64,000 nucleotides of DNA from Pollenia angustigena (taxonomy: Eukaryota; Arthropoda; Insecta; Diptera; Polleniidae): NCBI GenBank assembly GCA_930367215.1, contig OV884060.1:176897253-176961252 (forward strand). Reading direction: 5' to 3'. The position numbers and the translations under genes are program-made. Shown piece by piece: positions 54,441 through 64,000 of this stretch (positions are counted from its first letter, which is position 1; the number at the start of each line of letters is the position of its first letter). The notes below the pieces were generated by a model that saw only the letters and a program-made list of their open reading frames with translations, was not told where the DNA came from and ran no database searches.

Positions 54441-55305
54441 GAAGAAGAATATGCAGTCAACTTTTTAACATGTTAAACAAGCCAAGTTGATGAAATATTT
54501 ATTTAATATTTCTCTACTAATTTAATTTTTCCTCATATATAATTTTTTTAAATTTTATTTAAAAAAAATTCAAAATTTATGACGGCTAATTTCCCACTGA
54601 CTATAAAGTCCACTTGTATTTTTCTATTTACTTTGGTTGTTATAGTTTTTGTTTTTTTTTTTTTTTAGTTTTCTGACCACATTCAACATTTCATTTAACA
54701 TTTTTTTTAAATTAATGAATTTTTTTTAAAACATGTTCTACTTGAAACAATGTTGAATATGTGTTTGAATGTGAGGGGTATATTCCAAGAGTGTTATTCC
54801 GTAATATCGCCACTCTGTGTAATTCTTGTAGTTCATGAATTTAAATAGATTTTTATGCGGGGTCTTTACACAAAAAAACACTAAATAAATATAAAAGTAA
54901 ATAAAATAAAAAATTTACATATTCAGCTTTTAACATAAATGCTAAATGTATGAATTGGCAAAAGAATTTAACTCTTTGTGGGATAAATGAAGTTCCAAAC
55001 AAGTTTTAATCTAATGAAAAGCTACGCAATTTGAAACAAACTTTGTACACAAGCTCTTAAGGGAGTTTTACAAAGCGCTTTCTATCTTTAAATTAAAATA
55101 TTAAATTATATGGAAATGGAAGTAAACATCGTGCAAATGTCCGTATCTGCTTCGCTGGTTGGGACACATTTGAAATATTCAATTTTCCATGACTATGGCA
55201 CATAAATAAGACTGAATTTGTACAATGGTTATGTTGGCATGGAATATAACTGTGTCATATTCACATAGAGGTGGAAGTTATAAAAACTCCGAAAGAAAAA
55301 TTGTA
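54441..55305. other. Unassigned AT-rich sequence
   Basis: No gene or element recognised. Confidence 0.5.
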
Positions 55306-55309
55306 AGCC

Positions 55310-55765
55310 AGTTTAAATACCCTTTACGTGAAATTATCTTGTCCCCAAATCACTCGTGCAGAATGTGCAATGTAACATGAGCTCTGTGGAACGTAGAGCC
55401 GTCCTGTTGAAATCACATGTTGTCGGAGTCCACATAACCCAATTCTAGCTAAAAGACATTGTTAATCATCAGCCTTACGGATCATTTGGAAAACGTAAAG
55501 AAATATGGACTGAGAAAACCGCCAGCCCAAAATCCACATCAAGCAGAGCATTTTTGGGATGCTCTTGGATTTCATGCAGATTGGTATCGTGCCAAATTCG
55601 ACAATTTTGTTTGTTGCTGAACACATTCATCCGGAACTGGTTCTCATCGCTGATGATAAATTTTCGATGAAAATTAGGGCCAGTTTTGTAGATGGAGCTT
55701 CAACAATATAGCCGTTATCAACTTTCAAAATTCAAGAGTCCCTATTGGAAGACCCTTTATTTTAT
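55310..55765 (-). pseudogene. Mariner-like transposase relic (subfamily 4)
   Basis: On the minus strand: the 'FIISDENQFRMNVFSNKQNC' block (55590-55660), 'FWAGGFSQS' (near 55525), 'DFNRTAL' for the 'FQQDG' block and 'FGDKIISRKG' near 55335. Multiple frame changes; the third Asp region is lost. It resembles 42830-43165. Confidence 0.65.
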
Positions 55766-55949
55766 TTTATCTCCCTTATTTCTTCCTTTTAGACATTTTA
55801 CTGGTGACTTGGTAGCGCATTGTTGTTGTGCTACTAAGTGACGAAGGTATACACACTGGTTACTATTTAGCAAAAAATAACAACAATTCCGGTGCTAGGC
55901 CACTAGTATCATTGTCATAAGTAAATATTAATTTGAATTTTTCCTTATT

Positions 55950-56790
55950 ATGGCTGGCAGATTTCGTCAGGATTTTTGCAACATACGTGGACTGAGAGCA
56001 AATTTCATCTTTGTATATGCTCACATTCGATTTCATCGGCCGGATGTTTTCGCCTTATGTGAAACCCAGGAAGGAGGAGATGCTGATCCACAGGATTTCC
56101 AAATAACTGGGTATCAATTTCTATCCCCTTTTGTTCCTCATCGGGGCCTTGCATTGTACATTCGTTAAAATGTTGTGTTCCAACTTCAGCCCCATCTGGG
56201 CTGTAGTGATGCGGAATTTAACTCCCTTTGGGTTAAATTCCAAATCAGGACACACTTATTACACTTCGGGTTCATCTATAGGAGCCCAAACTTAGACACG
56301 GTAAACTCGTTCAACTGTTTGACTCCGTATCCGATTCCATTACTGGAATCCTTGGGGTCTGTCCAAATAGTGAAATTGTCGTTGCCGGAGACTTCAACGT
56401 GCAAAATTCGTCATGGCTTCGCCATTCAAGCTATACGACCCCTGAGGGCTAATATGTTGAGCTCTTCGCTGCACATAACCACCTTGTGCAACTTGTGAAT
56501 GGGCCAACACACATTCCGTGTGTTGAAGGGCAGTTTCCTAGTACCCTCGACCTTTTTCTCACTTCGCATCCTGACAAATACGAAGTTGAGCTACTTGCGC
56601 CTCTCGGAAACGCGCATCATAATTTCATTTCTGCATCCTTTTCATTTTCGGAATTTCATAGCGCTTCAAAACCAGCGACGAAGCGCTCTATTTTTGCCTA
56701 TGAAATGCTCGTTGGGCTGAGCTTAATGACTTCTTTCAGCATTTTAACTGGAAACTATGTTTTCTTGATGACAATGATAACGCTGCGGCA
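55950..56790 (+). pseudogene. LINE ORF2 AP-endonuclease region
   Basis: 'FCNIRGLRANF' and 'RPDVFALCETQ' (with the catalytic-type Glu) mark the start of an AP-endonuclease domain; 'FGFIYRSPN' and a shifted 'VVAGDFNVQNSSW' equivalent near 56385-56415 follow, then 'VNGPTHIPCVEGQFPSTLDL' from 56490. A stop at 56166 and at least two frame changes. This domain would nick the target DNA in a live element. Confidence 0.82.
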
Positions 56791-56793
56791 GAA

Positions 56794-58452
56794 ATGATGG
56801 TAAATGTGATAAAGCTGGGAATAAAATTATTCATTCCATCCAAGCTAATTTCGACTAAACTTGGACATAAGTGCTGGTTTAATCAGACGTGCAGATATGC
56901 AGCCAGATCCAGAGAGGATACGTTCAATAATTGGCGTAATGACAAAAACCCAGTTACTGATGCGTTACGCAAACGTGCGAGAAACGAATGTGCCAGAGTA
57001 CTCAGAAGTGAAAAACTTCTTTACGAACAGCGTCTGCGTCTACGGACCCTGTTGATAAGGCCAACCTTTTTGGTGACATATTTGCAAAAAATGCATACCT
57101 GCCGGAGGGCAATCAACCACTGCCCGAACTCGAAAGGGTATGCGTTACTATGTCCAATATATTTTTTCGAGCGCGTGCAGTTAAAAGTCCTTGAGGATCT
57201 CAACGTAAACAAGTCCCCGGGGCCGGATGGTGTTACGGCTTTAGTCTTGAAGAAGTGTGCATTGTCATTGTCTCGTCCTTTAGCAAAATTGTTTAGCTAC
57301 TCGTACCGGGTGGGAGTTTTTCCTTCTTGCTGGAAGGTAGCCAACGTCCAGCCAATCCCAAAAAAGGGTGAGGCTACAAACCACGAAAACTACCGACCAA
57401 TAGCAATTTGCTCTACGCTCTCGAAGGTCATGGAGAGCATGATCAATCACCAATTGGTAAATTATCTGGAGTCCAATTCACTTTTGTGTGATAGACAGTA
57501 TGGCTTTCGTAGAAGTCGTTCTACGGGAGACCTGTTAGCGTTTCTTTCGGAACGTTGGAGTCGTTCTATTCACCAATTTGGAGAAAGCAAAGTGGTTGCT
57601 CTGGATATTTCCAAAGCGTTTGATCGTGTGTGGCACGGTGCACTCGTTTCAAAGCTTATTGCGTTTGGTGTTGGTAGTGATTTCTCTCGATTTATATCGA
57701 GCTTTCTCAAGGACCGCTATATACGTGTTGTTATAGATGTGTTCTCATCGGAGGAGTTTCATTTGAATTCAGGTGTACCGCAGGGCTCCGTTCTTTCTCC
57801 TACACTTTTTCTTATTTTTCTTAACGACCTCCTTTGTCTAACTTCCAATCCTATCTATTCTTTCGCAGATGACAGCAGCATTTGTCATTCATTTTCTTTG
57901 ATCATAGACCAAGCCTTACTGAGGTGGAAGCTATGAGACGGAACATGAATGACACGCTCAATCTTGACCTAACGACCACTTCCGAGTGGGGTCTTGCGAA
58001 TAGGGTCGATTTTAATGCTCGTAAGACTCAATGTTGCATGTTGACCCTCAGACGTCTTGTGGAGTCAGCGTCATCTGTATCTATGGGAGGTATAACTATA
58101 GAAGAATCAGACACTCTTGATGTTCTGGGCATAAAAATTCAATGTGATGTTCGTTGGAACCAACATGTCTTTCAAGTGTCGAAAGAAGCATTCAAGTGTC
58201 TTGGTTTCTTAAAACGGTGCAAGAACTACTTCACTCCGTCTGATCTCTTCACTATTTATACCGCCTATATCCGGCCGAAAATGGAATACAACTCCCATAT
58301 CTGGGCAGGTGCTTCAAGATCTTGAAGCTTCTGGATCGGCTGCAAAGGAGTGCGTTGAATCTCATCAATGACAGTAGGGTATCCAGCTCTATTGACTCTT
58401 TGGAGCATCGTCGGAATGTGGGTTGTGTGGCATTGTTCTATCGATATTACCA
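56794..58452 (+). pseudogene. LINE ORF2 reverse transcriptase
   Basis: One frame (56794-57936) holds the RT fingers and palm: 'NKSPGPDGVTALVLKKC', 'WKVANVQPIPKKG', 'NYRPIAICSTLSKVME', 'ALDISKAFDRVWHGAL' with the first catalytic Asp, 'SGVPQGSVLSPTLF' and FADD with the catalytic Asp pair (residues 357-360 of the frame). A frameshift near 57890 moves to the next frame (57882-58325: 'TTTSEWGLANRVDFNARKTQ', 'CLGFLKRCKNYFTP'), and another near 58318 leads on to 'LDRLQRSALNLIND' and 'EHRRNVGCVALFYRYY'. Key palm residues remain but the chain is broken. Confidence 0.92.
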
Positions 58453-59419
58453 CACAGAAAAAATTATTTTTCCAATTCAAACAAAAAATTTGTAGAATCA
58501 AACAATGTTTTGCCTGAAATCGGTCCTATAAACAAATTCGCATATTCAAACAATTTATTTGAATTTTGTTTATTGAAAAAAACACTGATTTTTTTCAAAC
58601 AAATAATTTAACTGAATCAAACAAAAAGTTTACTGAAATTCATATACTAAATTTCAAAATCAAAAAAAAAAGGTTTTTGCAGAAGCAATGATGCGCACAC
58701 AAGCTGGCACTGTATTAGAAGATGATGGCAGAGAGAGCAGAGCGGCCGGCTGGCTTTGAGACACATTTCTTTTTTTATACACACAATGTTTTTCGTCATC
58801 ACTCACTGTTGCTGTATCCTTTCCTTTGCTAATGAAGAATAAATGTAACCCAAAAACGGCGACAGACCGACTCGATATGTTTTTCGTCATCATTATATTT
58901 TTGTATTTGATGTATTTAAGCAAACAGTTTGAAAAAATTGAATACGGGATTTTGGTTTTTTTTTTAACCAACTTTGAAACCAACCAAAAATTTATTTTGT
59001 TTCTTATAATGTTGTTGTTGTTTCTGTTGCTTAAAAAGAGTGAAACGTTTTTTTACCTGTTATTTTTTTTTTACTTCAAACGTCTTCATCTTTCTTACTG
59101 TTAAAGTGTCCGAAAATAGACTGTATGTGTTTTTTGTTGTAGTTCTTATATTTCACATTAGGAAGGGTTGCTTACGATCAAATAAAAAAATGCAAAAAGA
59201 CGACAACATTAAAAAGCGTTAAATATTTCATACAAAATTATGAAAACTTGAAACCAATAACGCGTTTATTATATTTTTGAATGGTTGTCAACATTTTTGT
59301 TGGTTAAATAAAAATCAAACAAAAAGTTTAATTTAATCAGTAAAAAAAATTTGTAGAAATTAAAAAAATTTTCAAACAAGCGTTTGTTTGAAAATAATTC
59401 GGCAATAATTTTTTCTGTG
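58453..59419. mobile_element. Foldback element with CACAGAAAAAATT ends (copy 3)
   Basis: CACAGAAAAAATTATT and its complement at the right end; CA on both sides (58451-58452, 59420-59421), a 2-bp duplication confirmed by the LINE reading frame that continues across. The interior matches parts of 50827-52271 in reverse. No recognisable coding. Confidence 0.88.
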
Positions 59420-59650
59420 CACGGAAGATGTTCAGCTGAGATGGGCGAACTCATCCCTAAGACGCGGGTGCATGCCCGTAGCACTCGCCTTTCCAGCAGA
59501 GCACATCCGTTTGTTGTCGACTGTCCAATTCATCGCACAACGCATTACAGAGAAAATTCGTTTCTTGGTCGAACTAGCCGTATGTGGAATGGACTCCCGG
59601 CTGAAGTCTTCCCAGTCGGATACAATTTGGAAAAATTCAAATTAAATTAA
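59420..59650 (+). pseudogene. LINE ORF2 C-terminal region after insertion
   Basis: Reads 'RCSAEMGELIPKTRVHARST', 'RTTHYRENSFLGRTSRMWNG', 'LPAEVFPVGYNLEKFKLN' and stops at 59648. It completes the ORF that breaks off at 58452. Conserved C-terminal block of jockey/CR1-like LINEs in insects. Confidence 0.88.
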
Positions 59651-59734
59651 AGTGCTTTTATACTTTCTTTACTTATCCTAAAGAACGTTGATACCAAGCC
59701 GGAATGCTTGAAGAAACGGTGTTCCAGGCAGGAG

Positions 59735-60310
59735 GAGTTTTGTGAACTTCTACATGGACGGTTTAAACCAAAGAGAAGGAGTGCGTTTCGCAGACTGCTT
59801 TACACTGATGCTTGGATTATATATCCATGACAACGAGAATATCACTTGACTGACGCTCCTCCCGAAACGAGATGAAAGAGCAGTTTGAAATCAGGATTAT
59901 ACGGCGATTAACTGAAGAACATTAGGGCAGATGAGCAAGCTAGACTGGGCACTACCTAACGGCTTCCAATAGATTTGGAAGGCGTTGAGGTGCCCCTGCT
60001 CTCCTGAAAGCTCCAACTTTAGCGATCGACCATCGATATATCTACCGTAACTGGGATAACGAAAATGAGGAGGAGAACGTAAAACACCTTCTCTGCCGTA
60101 GTCATGCACTCGCGAGAAGACGACTGGCCGAAATGGAATCGGCCAGCTTTGACCGATTGCATGATATTTCTGGCGTTGAACTAGAGCGCATTTTAAACTT
60201 CGCTAGGATTTCGGGTTGGTTGTACAATAGGGGTTCTGTTGAGTTAAGCTCCATGGTATCACCATGAATCATTATTCTAACTATGTCAGATGGATACTGG
60301 CCGCCATTTT
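59735..60310 (+). pseudogene. RNase H/C-terminal fragment of a second LINE type
   Basis: 'LLYTDAW' near 59795, 'ADEQARLGT' near 59930 and 'ENEEENVKHLLCRSHALARR' (60065-60125) followed by 'ILNFARISGWLYNRG' match the RNase H and downstream zinc-finger-like region of I/R1-type LINEs, with frame changes. It ends with 'cctaacctaacctt', a possible 3' tail. It is a different family from 55850-59700. Confidence 0.65.
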
Positions 60311-61057
60311 TTCCTAACCTAACCTTAAATATGATATAGAGATGGGTTGGAAAAATTTGTTTGTCCAAATTTGAGCTATTATCGGTCAATGGAAATCGCT
60401 ACAGGAAGCTGATCCGAAGCTTTTGGTGGCGGAATATTGATCATCTCTACGTCTAGAGAATATGTGTTTTCAACAGGATGGTACCACCAGCCACAAAGCA
60501 AGAGAAACAATAGATCTCTTGAAACAAAAGTTCGAAAATCACATTATTTATCGTAGAGGAGGAGTGAATTGGCCAACAAGGTCGTGCAATTAAACACATT
60601 TAGACTATTTTTTGTGGGGTTTAGGAGAACGGAAGTGTACAGCAACAATTTCACAACAGTTCGAAATCTAAGAAAACAACATCATCGAGCAGATATTAAC
60701 CATTGATAACAGTTTACTCAAAAACGTGATTGAGAATTTTGGTAAAAGATTGAGAGCCTGCCAAGTAGGGTTGCCAGATACCTAAAGTCAAATAACTGGA
60801 CAAGTGAAAAAATTCAGCTGGATTTTGAAAAAATAACTGGACAATTTGAAAAAGCACTTAAATATAAGACAAAATAAAATTTTACTTTAGATTTTATTTT
60901 GTAATAAAAAAAATGTTAAAAAGCAAGGAAACGTAACACTTAAAATTCAGTCTTATATCATATTACAAAATTATAATCAGGACGATTTCACTACAAGTGG
61001 CAGCGAAAAGCCTTCTGGTTTTAACTTATTTTATTTAAAAATAGCTGACATTTAGAG

Positions 61058-61261
61058 CAGTGATAACCAAGCCCCGAACTAACCAAGCCCTGAACGCACG
61101 CACACAAAGATATTATGTACTTGTGTGCGGTCGCAGAGACTCATGATAGTCTAATGTTTTGAAACGAACAAAGTTGTTGTATACATGTGAATTGCCGACC
61201 GTGTTTGTGTGAAAAATACGATTATTGACTGACTCGCGAGCCTATGGAGTGGTTATCACTG
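61058..61261 (-). mobile_element. hAT-type MITE, complete (204-bp family, copy 3)
   Basis: Same 204-bp length and sequence as 49644-49847, reversed. Exact 8-bp duplication ATTTAGAG at 61050-61057 and 61262-61269. Confidence 0.95.
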
Positions 61262-61834
61262 ATTTAGAGCCATAAACATCTGCTGTTTCTGTGGTTTTTC
61301 TTTTGTTGTGGTATTGCTGCCACCGTATATTAAATAAATTCAACTTGGTATATATTAAATTAAATCAAATAAAAAAGTACATAAACAGCCATGTTATGGA
61401 TCGAGTACAATTGAAATCAATGTTAAATTTTTGTTTAAATTACCGTTTTTTTAAAGATAAGTTCTAACAAAATTATTTAATGAACATTAAACACTGGATC
61501 GTTTTTACAGTTTGTTCGATTTTGATTTTACTCGAATTCGATTTCCCGAACATGGCTGATAACTTTTTGTTTAGCCACATATATATAAACATATATTTTA
61601 TTGTAGTGTTATTTAAAGAATTTTATAACTCTTTTACTTTAGTTGTAAGCAAAAATGTTTGAAACAATTTGCAACTTTCATCAAAATTTATTCTTATTAA
61701 AATTGTACCCTTTATTCCGTCATATGAATGGATTCTTGTGAGTATAGATTATCAGAAATACCTTAAGTCCTTGCACAAAAAGTATTGCTTGTTGGTATGA
61801 CTTACAAACGAGATCAATCTATATAAGTTATGCT

Positions 61835-62074
61835 GCCGTATTCTGTAATTCGCTTAGCTAAAGCTAAATCTCGATCGCTAAAATTCCTTAGAGAAAACAA
61901 TATTTAAAATTTTTACCGATGACACTAAAAGCTAAAATTGTGGCAAATTAAATTTTTATTGCATTGCCAAATTTAGCAATGCACGTTACTGAATTACATT
62001 TGTAGCCCAAAATAAATCAACTTTACAGATTTTTAGCGATAGAGATTTAGCTTTAGCGAATTATGGCATACGGC
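61835..62074. repeat. MITE-like inverted repeat, ~44-bp arms
   Basis: GCCGTATTCTGTAATTCGCT on the left is matched by the complement of the right end (AGCGAATTATGGCATACGGC), and the arms continue through GCTAAATCTC...CGCTAAAA. 240 bp. No target duplication resolved. Confidence 0.78.
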
Positions 62075-62486
62075 TCCTGTACGTTAATTTTATCGCATTT
62101 TTGAAAAACTGGACCTCTCTCTCTCTATCTCATTAATTGGAATGTCTGTCGGCAAATAAGAAATTTTTTCTTAAAATTTGTTCTTAATATATGATTTTGT
62201 TCTAAACGATAATAAATATAAGTAATAACAATTGTGATTTTTTTGTTGAACTCTTAATTTAAAAAAAAAGTAATTTTTTTAAAATTTAATAAAGTTTATC
62301 AAAAAGTAATTACTTTGGGAATACAACATTTAAATTTCAAAAGATTTTGTTATGCACGGCCTTAAAATCACTTAATTGACAACATGCTTTTGTAAGTTGT
62401 TGTTGTTTTCATTTTGTTTTTCATAACCTACTTACAACTACAATTAATGTTGGGAGAATTTCAACTAATTGTAGTGGGGAATGTAA

Positions 62487-62765
62487 GATGAGATAAAATC
62501 ACTGTTTATTGTTGATGTTTTTTGTTTAAACTTTGATATTGTTACAAGTAGAACTGTTGCTTATAAGTCTTATACGTTTAACAGTTTTGTTTGGTTTAAT
62601 ATCTTTAGTTTTTCTAAAATCTTTATGGATGAAGTTTTCTGATGATCTGGCCTAAGTAACCAGTGAAATGCGCATAGGAATAGCTTATCCCATCAACAAT
62701 AAATTTCAAGTGTTTTTATCAAGAATATAAACTGGGAATTAAGCACGAATAACAAAATCTTTTGA
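62487..62765 (+). repeat. Dispersed repeat, also at 21435-21690
   Basis: See the shared blocks listed for 21435-21690. It sits near the right end of the hAT element 60766-62872 and so probably belongs to its body. Confidence 0.75.
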
Positions 62766-62965
62766 AATTTAATAAAGCTTTTTAACTGGACAAATTGAAT
62801 TTTAGCTGGAACCTGGACAACACCCAAAAAAACTGGACAATCCAGGCCATTCCAGGCCGTCTGGCAACCCTACTGCCAAGCCAGTAGGGGTTCACTTGAC
62901 CGACATAATTTTTCATGTTTAACCGGAACCTCTTTGTAATAAACTTAAATAAAAATATATTTAAT

Positions 62966-64000
62966 ATCTCATAAAACTTTTATTCTTATGAAATTTAAAA
63001 TGATACCCTTATAAGAACTGACTGAAGCTTAAGTGGCAGGTATGGTCTAAAATTGACTTTCTTACCTAGTTTTTTTTTTAACATTAATTTGCTTTCACTC
63101 TGCTGTTGACTTGATATTATTAATGCAAAACAAGTCTTATGGTGCTTTACACATACATCTATAAAAATCTTAGAAAATGTTTTGTCCACCACTGATCTAG
63201 ACTTTTAAAAAGCGAATTTACTACCAAACTTTTCGACATAAAGCATATCTTTCGAAGTAGTTATGACTTTGATTGCTAAAACTGTTGTTATTAGTATGTT
63301 TCACTTTTCTAAACCCCTCAACGGATTAAAGTTGAGAGTAATCCCATCATGTAATACTGCACAAACAAATACATGACTATAAATGTATTTATATATGAAA
63401 GATTAAATGTTTTATATTGCAACCATACACGTATTTACCATCAGCTTTATTAATATCTTTCGCTTTCAAAAAAAAAAAAAAATTAAATGCAACCATACAA
63501 GTCAGCTCTTGCGTACGAACAAAATTTCGCACTTTTTTTTGGGTAGGGTGGGAACAAAAATGATAGATGGGTTAAAAACAACAACAAAAAGACCAACAAA
63601 AGGATTTGACACATACAAAAGAGTCTGCATCGAGGCACAAAACAGGCAACAAAACAGAAGAATAAGCGGCCAAAAAAATAAATTTTTAAAAATGCAATTC
63701 GCCTTTAAATAAAATTAAAATAGCGAGAATCGTGCTCCATATAGTTCTGTTTCTTGAATTTTTTTTTTACAAATAACTCGCATTTACTGGTACAAATGAT
63801 ATAAAAAAAATAAACCAGAGGAAGGAACTATTTTTAGTATGAACTGACATTTTATTAAAAGATTTGTCAAAGGGACTTAAAAATAAAACGCGCACAAAAT
63901 ACAAGGAAATGGAAACTAATAGGAAATTTAATTTACAAATAAAAATCAAGCCAAATGGTTTTAAATTAAATACCAGTTTGTGGAAAAGTATCAGCGAAAA
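62966..64000. other. Unassigned AT-rich sequence
   Basis: TGTCCACCACTG at 63181-63192 resembles an orphan hAT right end (compare 26986). No gene or array recognised up to the window edge. Confidence 0.45.

Larger units (their letters stand above)
55850..59700 (+). mobile_element. Jockey/CR1-like non-LTR retrotransposon, interrupted
   Basis: Contains an AP-endonuclease region, a reverse transcriptase and the C-terminal region, in that order, without LTRs or RNase H. The last part (59420-59650) continues the reading after a foldback insertion at 58453-59419; CA remains on both sides of that insertion. The 5' end and any ORF1 are not seen. Frame changes show it is dead. Confidence 0.85.
60766..62872. 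mobile_element. hAT-type element inside mariner relic
   Basis: TAGGGTTGCCAGA and TCTGGCAACCCTA are perfectly complementary. Exact 8-bp duplication CTGCCAAG at 60758-60765 and 62873-62880. 'AACTGGACAA' words recur near both ends. It contains a hAT MITE (61058-61261) and an inverted repeat (61835-62074). No transposase recognised. Confidence 0.9.
60330..62965 (+). pseudogene. DD41D mariner-like relic (subfamily 2), split by hAT
   Basis: 'VNGNRYRKLIRSFWW', then after a frameshift 'LENMCFQQDGTTSHKARETI', 'GGVNWPTRSCN' (third-Asp approach) and 'HLDYFLWGL' with 41 residues between the Asp positions. Resumes at 62881 with 'cagtaggggttcacttgacc', matching the 3' end of the 7037-7500 relic. Interrupted by 60766-62872. 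Confidence 0.8.

Noticed and set aside
62995..63192. 65-codon minus-strand frame near an orphan CAGTG end
   Set aside because: No motif, and the supposed element has only one end.

Overview
The window is AT-rich, repeat-dominated nuclear DNA of an insect, most likely a higher fly (Brachycera, possibly Calyptratae). The evidence is indirect: many Tc1/mariner transposase relics with DD41D spacing (the 'rosa' type first described from a tephritid fly), DINE-1/Helentron-like elements with minisatellite cores, hAT elements, a jockey/CR1-like non-LTR retrotransposon, and poly(A/T) and (GT)n/(GTT)n tracts. I found no cellular gene with exons, no rRNA and no functional tRNA in 64 kb. It reads as an intergenic region or a very long intron filled by mobile DNA.

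Layout. 1-5 kb: a partial hAT MITE, then a hAT-like element (971-3168) interrupted by a TIR element with an 8-bp target duplication (1168-2237), then a second, related TIR element (3757-4964) that carries an open frame with a complete C3HC4 RING finger. 5-7.5 kb: a tRNA-derived SINE, a DD34D mariner relic, a Helentron-like element and a DD41D relic. 9.1-11.3 kb: a 29-bp satellite with a higher-order duplication, abutting a broken LINE that contains a second SINE. 11.5-16.7 kb: mariner relics, one split by nested hAT elements. 16.8-20.3 kb: a Helentron-like copy and a MITE, both split by a complete hAT element (16998-19917) whose 639-675-residue transposase is uninterrupted. 20.3-34 kb: foldback and MITE families, another Helentron-like copy (24476-25880), a 120-bp minisatellite, and a hAT element with a nested Harbinger-like MITE. 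36.9-38.5 kb: a probable Helitron (CTAG end with 3' hairpin) containing a tRNA-like segment between 56-bp direct repeats. 39.7-53.8 kb: two pogo/Tigger-like elements, further mariner relics, MITEs and a large foldback. 54-60.3 kb: LINE copies, the longest split by a foldback. 60.3-63 kb: a DD41D relic split by a hAT element that itself contains a MITE.

The only long intact coding sequence is the hAT transposase; it could act on its own termini and perhaps on hAT MITEs with matching ends. Most other coding similarity is broken by stops, frameshifts or deletions. Insertion order can be read in several places because target-site duplications survive on both sides. Family names rest on motifs, termini and target duplications read by eye; no database search was possible.
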